From Sphingomonas sp. ERG5 (GTDB lineage: Bacteria; Pseudomonadota; Alphaproteobacteria; Sphingomonadales; Sphingomonadaceae): 64,000 bases of DNA. Shown in pieces: positions 1-6,605 of this stretch (positions within the stretch are counted from its first letter, which is position 1; every line of letters starts with the position of its first letter). The notes beneath the pieces are model-generated. The model saw only the letters and a program-made list of their open reading frames with translations, was not told the origin of the DNA and ran no database searches. The stretch covers positions 1 through 64,000 of the forward strand of contig NZ_JSXI01000026.1 of the NCBI RefSeq assembly GCF_000803065.1, in the 5' to 3' direction. Position numbers and translations under genes: made by a program.

Positions 1-164
1 ATATCGGCAGCGTCCACCACCGCCCGGCACCCACCGATATCGAAATCCCCATAGAGCATCGCCTGCGGCCCGCGGGTTCGGGCACCGAAGACTTTCCGAC
101 GCCTGGCGGCGTCCGAAACTCTCAACGAAAGCGGACTGTCCACTTTCAAGCGCCCAAGACCCAT
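1..164 (-). CDS. Unidentified protein, N-terminal part cut by window edge
   Basis: An open minus-strand frame begins with ATG at 164 and stays open to the window edge, giving about 54 residues that start MGLGRLKVDSPLSLRVSD. A purine-rich GAGAGG lies 5 bases upstream of the ATG, a reasonable ribosome binding site. Later residues include GPQAMLYGDFDIGGCRAVVD. I do not recognise the family from this fragment. It is called because the start context is good and the frame is unbroken; it could still be a short remnant, since the next 600 bases are duplicated non-coding and pseudogene sequence. Confidence 0.45.
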   Translation of the reverse strand, partial: MGLGRLKVDSPLSLRVSDAARRRKVFGARTRGPQAMLYGDFDIGGCRAVVDAAD

Positions 165-240
165 ATCGGCCTCTCAACCAGCTAATCGCGAGTGGAGCCC
201 AAACAACCTACGGCGCACGTGGGCACTGGCACGCATGGCC

Positions 241-806
241 ATAGAAGCGCGACAGATCTTACTTGCAGCGCAGGGGTTTGGCGTTCCCCGCCCCGAGCGG
301 CCAATCAGTGTTCGAATCGGAGAGATTGTTCAGTTCTCCTGGCCTGAGAATGAACGGTCGTTTTCAGGACGGTGAGCTACCGACAGCTACCGCCTGTGAG
401 TTCAATGCGAATGGGGCGCTCTCGACGGTTGCGTCGTCGTTGGAGATTGGCAGCAAGGCATCCGCCGCCGAATGGCCCGGGCGGTCGTCGTTTCAGTGCG
501 CTTGAGGATTGCGCCGATAGAGCTCGGGCAGGATGAACGCACGAAGGAGCAAAATTCACTCCTTTCGGGGACTTTGCACCCGATGACTATGTCCGAAAGC
601 CCGGATCGAGCCGGTCGAGCCGACGCAGCAGCGCGGGCCAGGCGAGTGCCTCGGCCTTCGCGACTCCGGCGGGCGGGGTCTGTTGCCTGACCTTGTCGGC
701 AACGCCATCCGGCGGCGCGAGGAGCCGATCGAGACCGGCAGCGAGCATCGTCACCTGCGCCTGGCACGCGCGTTCGAGAAAATAGCGCCGCAGGGAGCAC
801 TCGCCC
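241..806. repeat. Long direct repeat, copy A (partner at 15556-15979)
   Basis: Starting at ATAGAAGCGCGACAGATC the sequence matches 15556-15979 in the same orientation with scattered substitutions. Copy A carries about 135 extra bases (roughly 313-448) that are missing from copy B, where GGCCAATCAGTGTT runs directly into AAGGCATCCGCCGCC. The match ends at GCACTCGCCC (about 806). Copy B covers the 3' end of a class II aldolase gene and its downstream spacer, so copy A contains a truncated copy of that gene end. The two copies bracket about 14.7 kb that includes the whole cyanobactin-like cluster. Confidence 0.85.
587..806 (-). pseudogene. Truncated duplicate of class II aldolase C-terminus
   Basis: The minus strand here encodes the same C-terminal residues as the intact aldolase at 15760-16551, for example DRLLAPPDGVADKV and LLRRLDRLDPGFRT followed by TAG at 587-589. 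Similarity stops at about 806, so only roughly the last 70 residues are present and the metal-binding catalytic core is absent. There is no start codon with a ribosome site in frame. It is a remnant left by duplication rather than a working gene. Confidence 0.8.
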
Positions 807-1159
807 GGCCGCTGGATCGCGACCGGCACGTGGCGGACACAATTGTCAGCCCGTCGCGCGGCACGCCTCCGCGAAGGTCTTAACGGGAATCACCGTTGCA
901 GTCGAACCAGCGGTCTTTGCTCGCCTAATACCAGTGGCTCTACTTCTATTTTGCAGCAAGAGTTACTTCAAGACCGTGAAAGATCCTTGCCACAGTGCGC
1001 CTGATCATCACGGAGTTCTGATAAACACAAGAAATTAACATCCATTTTGAATATAAAACACAGCTTGACTCTGAATGTGTGTTAGGTGATGCCAGCCATC
1101 GCAACTAAAGTATTTGCAGTGCGAGTCTAGTCTGACATAATTTAGGGGAAACTAGAGTC
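807..1159. other. AT-rich spacer upstream of the cyanobactin-like cluster
   Basis: No gene is seen. From about 940 the sequence becomes clearly AT-rich compared with the rest of the window (runs such as AAGAAATTAACATCCATTTTG and GAATATAAAACAC), and this composition continues into the first 300 bases of the following protease gene. It must hold the promoter for that gene. TTGACT at 1065-1070 is a possible -35 element but I see no convincing -10 at the right distance. The composition break fits a junction of transferred DNA. Confidence 0.5.
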
Positions 1160-3127
1160 ATGCCTCCCGGACTGGGCAGTCGGAGCGTACGCATCGCTGT
1201 CCTGGATGGCCGAGTTGATCTCGAACATGATTGTTTTCGATCGTCAACTATTAGTCAGATAGATAGTTTGATTCCATCTGAAGTTCCGTTGACAGACGCG
1301 ATGGCTGCTCATGGAACTCATATTACAAGCATAATTTTCGGCCAGCATGGTAGTGATGTTGAAGGACTTGCGCCACACTGTACTGGAATTGTAATTCCGG
1401 TTTTCTGTGAGGCGCGCCGGAGTGTTTCGCAACTCGATTTAGCGCGCGCCATCGAACTGGCAGTTGATCACGGTGCTCACATCATCAACATCAGCGGTGG
1501 TCAACTAACCGACGAGGGTGAGGCCGACGTCTGGTTGCACAATGCCATGCGGCTGTGCCGTGATCGCAATGTCCTGGTTGTGGCGGCCGCGGGAAATGAC
1601 GGGTGCGAATGCCTGCACGTACCAGCGGCGCTGCCGATGGTGTTGGCTGTCGGTGCGCTGGATTCCGAAGATAGACCCCTGGAGTTCAGCAACTGGGGGG
1701 CCGCCTACCGCGCGGCGGGCTTGATGGCCCCAGGGCAAAACATCCTTGGCGCCAAACCTGGTGGTGGAACAGCGCGCAGGAGCGGCACGAGCTTCGCGGC
1801 GCCGATTGTAACGGCCGCCGCCGCGCTGCTGTTGAGTCATCAGGCCGATCGCGGCGAAACGCCGGATCCTCACCAAATCCGGCAGTTGCTGCTCGAGAGC
1901 GCACGATCGTGCGACGGAGTCGAACTGAATGCTTCCGGCCGGTGTCTGGCGGGAAAATTGAATTTAGCAGGTGCTTTCAAATTGTTAACCGGGAGGAGGC
2001 GACAGATGACTACGACGTCGAACACTGTGAGCGCAGCCGTTAGTCCTCAATGCGCGTGCGACGAGGGCGATCAAATAGCGCACGAGCCAGAGGCGATCAC
2101 GCAGGCCGAAGCCGACGGATGGCATGGCGGCGCTTCACCTTCGGCCGCGCCATTCCTGGAAGAGGCACGCTCGCTCGCCTCGAGCGCCGTCGGCGGCAGC
2201 GGGTTGCGCGATAGGGGTTCGGGACCGGACGCCGGCGAGCGACCGTCCGCGGCGCGCGCCGTGACGGCGAGCGCCGCCCCGGACACAAGCACAGCTACTG
2301 GCATGGTCTATGCGCTCGGGCTCCTGGGATATGATTTCGGAAGCGAGGCGCGGCGCGATTCCTTCAAGCAATTGATGCCGCCGAGCAATCAGCTTCCGGC
2401 GAATCCCTATGATTCGCGCCAGATGGTCGATTATCTGGCGAACAACCTGGCTGAAGCCAGATCGCTGATCTGGACGCTGAATATCGAGCTGACGCCTGTC
2501 TATGCCATCGAGCCAGTCGGTGCGTTCGCCCGCGACGTCTACGAGGTTCTCCGCGCCATGCTTGCCGGTGAAATCCTCGCGGAGACCGATCCGGACTTCA
2601 TTCAACGCGTGAGCATTCCCGGGTTGCTGACCGGGCGCACCGTGAGGCTGTTTTCGGGTCAAGTCGTTCCAGTTATCGAGCCGGTAAACACCCGCGGAAT
2701 GTACGGCTGGAAGACCAACTCGCTGATCGATAGCGCCTTGAATCTCAGTGCCGGCAGCAAGTCGGACTCGGCCTTGGACGGGGTGATCCGCCTGACGTTG
2801 GATGGGTTCCTCAACCGCGTTTATTACGACTTGAGGAACCTTGGACGGACGTCGCATGACCGTGCGCTAAACTTCGCCGTCACCAACGCTTTTCAGGTCG
2901 CGACCACGTTCAGCGACGCCCTCGTCGCGGGAATGCAGCTCGACGAGATTTCGGTCGAGAAGAGCCCGTTCTGTCGAATGGACAGCGACTGCTGGGACGT
3001 AAAGCTGAAGTTCTTCGACCCGGAAAACAGCAATCGCGCGAAGAGGATCTACCGCTTCACGGTCGACGTAAGCGACCTCATTCCAGTCACGATGGGTGAA
3101 GTGCGATCCTGGACTTCAGCCGATTGA
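1160..3127 (+). CDS. patA-like: PatA-like cyanobactin leader protease (subtilisin fold)
   Basis: This 655-residue protein has a subtilisin-type protease domain (about residues 10-280) and a C-terminal domain of the cyanobactin PatA/PatG family (about 380-655, opening MVYALGLLGYDFGSEARRD). The catalytic triad is visible as Asp16 (AVLDGRVD), His51 (AHGTHI) and Ser211 (GTSFAAP), with oxyanion Asn146 (AAAGND). Asp and His are only 35 residues apart, so the extra helices that mark macrocyclases are missing. In known pathways PatA cuts the precursor at the N-terminal side of the core. There is no signal peptide, so action is cytoplasmic. AGGGGAAA precedes the ATG. The N-terminus is short relative to PatA. 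It heads a co-directional cluster and its first 300 bases are AT-rich. Confidence 0.9.
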   Translation: MPPGLGSRSVRIAVLDGRVDLEHDCFRSSTISQIDSLIPSEVPLTDAMAAHGTHITSIIFGQHGSDVEGLAPHCTGIVIPVFCEARRSVSQLDLARAIELAVDHGAHIINISGGQLTDEGEADVWLHNAMRLCRDRNVLVVAAAGNDGCECLHVPAALPMVLAVGALDSEDRPLEFSNWGAAYRAAGLMAPGQNILGAKPGGGTARRSGTSFAAPIVTAAAALLLSHQADRGETPDPHQIRQLLLESARSCDGVELNASGRCLAGKLNLAGAFKLLTGRRRQMTTTSNTVSAAVSPQCACDEGDQIAHEPEAITQAEADGWHGGASPSAAPFLEEARSLASSAVGGSGLRDRGSGPDAGERPSAARAVTASAAPDTSTATGMVYALGLLGYDFGSEARRDSFKQLMPPSNQLPANPYDSRQMVDYLANNLAEARSLIWTLNIELTPVYAIEPVGAFARDVYEVLRAMLAGEILAETDPDFIQRVSIPGLLTGRTVRLFSGQVVPVIEPVNTRGMYGWKTNSLIDSALNLSAGSKSDSALDGVIRLTLDGFLNRVYYDLRNLGRTSHDRALNFAVTNAFQVATTFSDALVAGMQLDEISVEKSPFCRMDSDCWDVKLKFFDPENSNRAKRIYRFTVDVSDLIPVTMGEVRSWTSAD

Positions 3128-3146
3128 TCTTCTGGAGTGTGCGGTC

Positions 3147-3362
3147 ATGGACATCAAACCAATACTTTCCAAGCCGGTGACGCGTCCACATTTTGTCGAT
3201 CCGTCGACATGCGTCGACCTGATGAACGGAGCGCAGGCCGACCTGTTGTCGATCGGTATCTTGTTGATCCACGGTGCGAATTACAACGATCCGGCGCCTT
3301 TCGTTTCACCGAGCTACGAACAGGTCATGAGTTCGGCCTTTGGGTATTCGGGCTTGGGATAA
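3147..3362 (+). CDS. patB-like: PatB/AcyB/McaB-like small cyanobactin cluster protein
   Basis: This is a 71-residue protein starting MDIKPILSKPVTRPHFVDPS and containing LLIHGANYNDPAPFVSPSY. It begins 19 bases after the PatA-like stop, with GGAG about 9 bases upstream. Its size, its place between the A and D genes and the RP.FV.P...VDL and HGANYNDP pattern agree with my recollection of the PatB/AcyB/McaB family, whose function is unknown and which is not essential in reconstituted pathways. I cannot run the profile search that would settle it. It has no leader or core features, so it is not a second precursor. An upstream in-frame start inside the A gene is possible but lacks a ribosome site. 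Confidence 0.65.
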   Translation: MDIKPILSKPVTRPHFVDPSTCVDLMNGAQADLLSIGILLIHGANYNDPAPFVSPSYEQVMSSAFGYSGLG

Positions 3363-3471
3363 TGCGATGAGCGCCAAGTCCATCGGAGCCGGCAACGGCA
3401 GCCGAACGGCCGTCTCGCAACACGAGGCGTGGCCGCGCGTAGCCGAGCAACGTCAACGAGGGATTTTCGAG

Positions 3472-3705
3472 ATGGCAAGAAAAGCTCTGACAAAGAAGTC
3501 CAGCGAACCTTCGTATACCCCCAAGGATTGGCGACAGCCCGGGGGATTGGGGATGAGTTTCGGCTCGTTTCTCCAAATTCGAAAGTCCTCCCTGTCGGCG
3601 ATGCCGGGAGGTTTGTTCAATTCCGCCGTCGCGACCGACGCAGGTTCGGATGATGGTGTTGATCGCGCGAAAGCTTCATTTCGAAGGGGCAGGATATGGG
3701 CGTGA
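3472..3705 (+). CDS. Small protein in the patC position
   Basis: The frame from ATG 3472 gives 77 residues starting MARKALTKKSSEPSYTPKDW and continuing GLGMSFGSFLQIRKSSLSAMPGGLF. GAGGGA sits about 9 bases upstream. An in-frame ATG at 3367, just after the B-like stop, would add 35 residues but has no clear ribosome site. By position it corresponds to patC, a small gene of unknown function between B and D in cyanobactin clusters. I do not recognise the sequence with confidence. The C-terminal third is low in hydrophobic residues and may be poorly folded. It could be translated spacer, but synteny favours a real gene. Confidence 0.5.
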   Translation: MARKALTKKSSEPSYTPKDWRQPGGLGMSFGSFLQIRKSSLSAMPGGLFNSAVATDAGSDDGVDRAKASFRRGRIWA

Positions 3706-3783
3706 TATTGGCCTGTTCTTCGATCAAGCATCTCGTGGCGACGCCTTTGATCTCTGAAAATTGAAGAGGCCTAGATTACGTCG

Positions 3784-6129
3784 ATGCTACCTGATCTCAG
3801 AAACCCGATCGACAACGATGAGACGCGGTTCGCAATGCCGCAGATCAAATCGCATTTCAGTGTCGAGATTGTTGAGCCGATGCATGTGTATCTGCTCGGT
3901 GAGCACACGTCCCATGTTCTAAACGGTCGTCTATATTGTATGATTGCGCCACTACTCGATGGTCGGCACTCCGTTGAAGACATCTATGGCTTGTTGGCGG
4001 ATGTCGTCGCGCCGCATATCGTGGATCAGGTCATCGAGCGGCTCGATCGCCTTGGCTATCTTGACGACGGCACACACGGGCTTGCTCCTGGCGTGGCGGC
4101 GTTCTGGAGCGAGCTTGGCTTCGATCCGTGCGACGTCGCGGTCCGCCTGCGAAAGAGCAGCATCGCGTTGACGGCGATTGGCGAGGCGTTCGTCGAACCG
4201 CTCGCGGCACTGCTATTGCAGGCCGGCCTGACCGTTGACGATGCGGGAACGGCGAACGGGGTGGCGGCTATGCTGCCCGATCTGCACGTCGTCGTGACCG
4301 ACGACTATCTGCGCCCGGAAATCGAGCAGATCAATCGCACCGCGCTGGAAACTGGGCGCCCCTGGATGCTGGTCAAGCCGGCCGGCAGCGTGGTTTGGCT
4401 CGGCCCGATCTTCGTGCCGGGCGAGACCGGCTGCTGGGAGTGTCTGGCGCAACGCCTTCGCGGCAACACCGAAGTGAAAGCGTCGATCATCCGCCAGCGC
4501 AAAGCCCTGGCAGGGCAACGCGACTGTCTGCCGACGTCGCTATCGATCCTGCCTTCGACGATGGCACTGGCGCTGAACTGGGCGACGACGGAAATCGCCA
4601 AATGGGTCGCGGTGCGATCAATAGGGCTTCCCGATCATGGGGCGGCAAAGGCTGAGACGCTGGCGGGCAAGATCCTGACGCTGGACCAGCTAACCCACGA
4701 GCACCGAACGCATGCGTTGCCGCATCGCCCACAATGCCCCAGCTGCGGAGACCCCCAGCTGGTCGGACGGCGAGGCTTCGAGCCGATCGAACTGAAATCT
4801 TCCCCGAAAGGCCACAACGATGGCGGCCATCGCTCGGTTTCGCCCGAACAGACACTAGATCGCTTTGGGCATCTGATCAGCCCGGTCTCCGGGGTGGTGA
4901 TGGAGTTGTCGCGGATTTCCGATCCCTCCAGCTGCCTCGTCAACACCTACAAGTCCAGCCATAGCATGGGGGTCGTAGGGTCGCTGCGCGGTTTGCGCCG
5001 GATCCTCCGGCACACCGCTTCTGGCAAGGGCAAGACCGACGCCCAGGCACGCGCCAGCGGGTTTTGCGAGGCGATCGAACGCTATTCCTTCATCTATCAA
5101 GGCGACGAGCCCCGGATCGAAGGCACCTTGGCGGCGCTTGGCGATGCCGCGGTCCATCCGGAAAGCTGCCTGCTCATCAGCGAGGCGCAATATGTCGATC
5201 GGGAGGCCCTGAACGCCTCGCTGACAGTCGGCAACAACTGGATACCCCAGCGGTTCGACCCCGACCGATCGATCGAGTGGACCCCGGTCTGGTCGCTGAC
5301 GCAGGGCCGCCGAAAATTCTTGCCGACCGCCTATTGTTACCTCTGGTATCCGCAGGAAAGAGATCACGAGTTTTGCCGGGCGGATTCGAATGGGAACGCC
5401 GCCGGCAACACGCTGGAAGAGGCGATCTACCAGGGCTTTCTTGAAGTAGTCGAACGCGATTGCGCGGCGATTTGGTGGTACAATTGCCTGAGGCGGCCCG
5501 CCGTCGATCTGGCAAGCTTCGACGACCCTTATTTCCGCGATCTTGAGCGATTCTATCGCGATATCGGTCGGGAAATATGGGTGCTGGACCTTACCTCCGA
5601 TTTGGGAATCCCCGTAATGGCGGCGGTGTCGCGAAGGATTACGGGAGAGTCCGAGCGCCTGATCATCGGCTTTGGCGCGGATTTGGACCCCGCGATCGCC
5701 ATCACCCGCTCATTGACAGAGATGAGCCAAGTCGGCCTCGAGCTCGACAAGATCCCAGACGAGCAGATCGACCCCGAAAGCGCCGAATGGCTGATCAAGG
5801 CAAGGCTGGAAGACAATCCGTTCCTGATGCCCGATCTGACAGTGCCGGCCAGGAAATCAGGTGATTTCGCTACGATCAAGACCGACGACATTCGCGATGA
5901 TGTCGAGGCGGCAATCGCGGCTGCCCGGCGCGTCGGCCTCGAGGTTCTGGTTCTCGACCTGACCCGGCCGGACATTGGACTCAATGTTGTCAAGATAGTC
6001 GTGCCGGGCATGCGCTTCTTTTGGCGGCGGTTCGCGCAGGGGCGCCTTTACACTGTGCCTGTTGAGCGGAGTTGGCTGAGGGAGCCGACACCGGAGGCTT
6101 CGCTCAACCGCACGCCGATGCCGTTCTAG
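3784..6129 (+). CDS. patD-like: PatD/TruD-like cyanobactin cyclodehydratase (E1-like plus YcaO)
   Basis: At 781 residues it has the same length class as PatD/TruD. The N-terminus (about 18-95, KSHFSVEIVEPMHVYLLGEH) is the winged-helix leader-binding domain. An E1-like domain follows, with paired cysteines in GETGCWECLAQRLRGN and PQCPSCGDP expected to hold zinc. The YcaO ATPase domain runs from about residue 360 and shows SGKGKTDAQARASG, CEAIERYS, DSNGNAAGNTLEEAI and EVVERD. It ends in TPMPF, matching the proline-rich C-terminus needed by azoline-forming YcaO proteins. The reaction is ATP-dependent cyclisation of Cys (and perhaps Ser/Thr) in the precursor to azolines. The start at 3784 follows GAAGAGG; Met18 is an alternative start. 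Confidence 0.95.
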   Translation: MLPDLRNPIDNDETRFAMPQIKSHFSVEIVEPMHVYLLGEHTSHVLNGRLYCMIAPLLDGRHSVEDIYGLLADVVAPHIVDQVIERLDRLGYLDDGTHGLAPGVAAFWSELGFDPCDVAVRLRKSSIALTAIGEAFVEPLAALLLQAGLTVDDAGTANGVAAMLPDLHVVVTDDYLRPEIEQINRTALETGRPWMLVKPAGSVVWLGPIFVPGETGCWECLAQRLRGNTEVKASIIRQRKALAGQRDCLPTSLSILPSTMALALNWATTEIAKWVAVRSIGLPDHGAAKAETLAGKILTLDQLTHEHRTHALPHRPQCPSCGDPQLVGRRGFEPIELKSSPKGHNDGGHRSVSPEQTLDRFGHLISPVSGVVMELSRISDPSSCLVNTYKSSHSMGVVGSLRGLRRILRHTASGKGKTDAQARASGFCEAIERYSFIYQGDEPRIEGTLAALGDAAVHPESCLLISEAQYVDREALNASLTVGNNWIPQRFDPDRSIEWTPVWSLTQGRRKFLPTAYCYLWYPQERDHEFCRADSNGNAAGNTLEEAIYQGFLEVVERDCAAIWWYNCLRRPAVDLASFDDPYFRDLERFYRDIGREIWVLDLTSDLGIPVMAAVSRRITGESERLIIGFGADLDPAIAITRSLTEMSQVGLELDKIPDEQIDPESAEWLIKARLEDNPFLMPDLTVPARKSGDFATIKTDDIRDDVEAAIAAARRVGLEVLVLDLTRPDIGLNVVKIVVPGMRFFWRRFAQGRLYTVPVERSWLREPTPEASLNRTPMPF

Positions 6130-6176
6130 TCTTCGCCGTGAGATTCCGCGGGCAGCGGGATCCAACGGCGCCCGAG

Positions 6177-6195
6177 CTTCTTCCGATGGAAGAAG
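6177..6195 (+). other. Short perfect hairpin upstream of the precursor gene
   Basis: CTTCTTCC and GGAAGAAG form an 8-base-pair stem with a GAT loop, 61 bases before the precursor start codon. No T-run follows, so it is unlikely to stop transcription. It may protect the 5' end of a processed precursor mRNA or be incidental. Confidence 0.4.
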
Positions 6196-6256
6196 GAGTT
6201 GCGCGGCCCACTCGAAGCGGTCGAACCTGTGTCACTTAGCCCAAGGAGTAAGTCAC

Positions 6257-6436
6257 ATGAATACTCAAATCAGACCGATCCAGACTGCGCCTGTCGCTCG
6301 TAACGTCGTCGGCAACGACCTGCTGGCCGAACTGTCGGAAGAAACGCTCGTCGGCGTGACTCCCTCGGTCAGTGTTACCCTGCCGTGCGGCATCTCGGCC
6401 ACCGTGACCTGCGCTTATTCGGGAAGCCCCGAATAA
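6257..6436 (+). CDS. patE-like: PatE-like cyanobactin precursor peptide (59 aa)
   Basis: The ATG at 6257 follows AAGGAG by 8 bases. Residues 23-31 read LAELSEETL, one change from the LAELSEEAL helix that recruits the cyclodehydratase in cyanobactin leaders. Residues 33-37 GVTPS match the protease recognition pattern G(L/V)E(A/P)S. Residues 53-56 AYSG match the AYDG/SYDG tail read by the macrocyclase, and SPE completes the peptide. The segment between is the predicted core, residues 38-52, VSVTLPCGISATVTC, ending in cysteine as expected. It has two Cys, two Ser and three Thr as cyclisation candidates. Only one core is present, and 15 residues is longer than most known cyanobactins. It sits between the D- and G-like genes exactly as patE does. 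Confidence 0.93.
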   Translation: MNTQIRPIQTAPVARNVVGNDLLAELSEETLVGVTPSVSVTLPCGISATVTCAYSGSPE

Positions 6437-6507
6437 GGGATCGACGGCAACAACCAGCGGATCGTCGCTAGGTACATCTCGTGACGATCTGTCGGGCTGT
6501 GAAACGG

Positions 6508-6535
6508 AACGTCCGCCACATTGATGGCGGACGTT
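6508..6535 (+). terminator. Perfect 11-bp hairpin between precursor and macrocyclase genes
   Basis: AACGTCCGCCA (6508-6518) and TGGCGGACGTT (6525-6535) are exact inverted copies around the loop CATTGA. There is no T-run after the stem, only CTCCC, so it is probably a partial terminator or a 3' stabiliser. Such an element would let the precursor message outnumber that of the downstream enzyme, which is common in RiPP operons. Confidence 0.6.
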
Positions 6536-6605
6536 CTCCCGGCCAGCGAACAGCGAGTCCAGCGGTGGAACAGATGTGGCGACTATCAGGCGGAAGGGAA
6601 GTCCG

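Noticed and set aside
3147..3362. Second RiPP precursor
   Set aside because: The short protein between the A- and D-like genes has no LAELSEE-type leader, no Cys-rich core and no AYDG-like tail; it fits the PatB-like family better.
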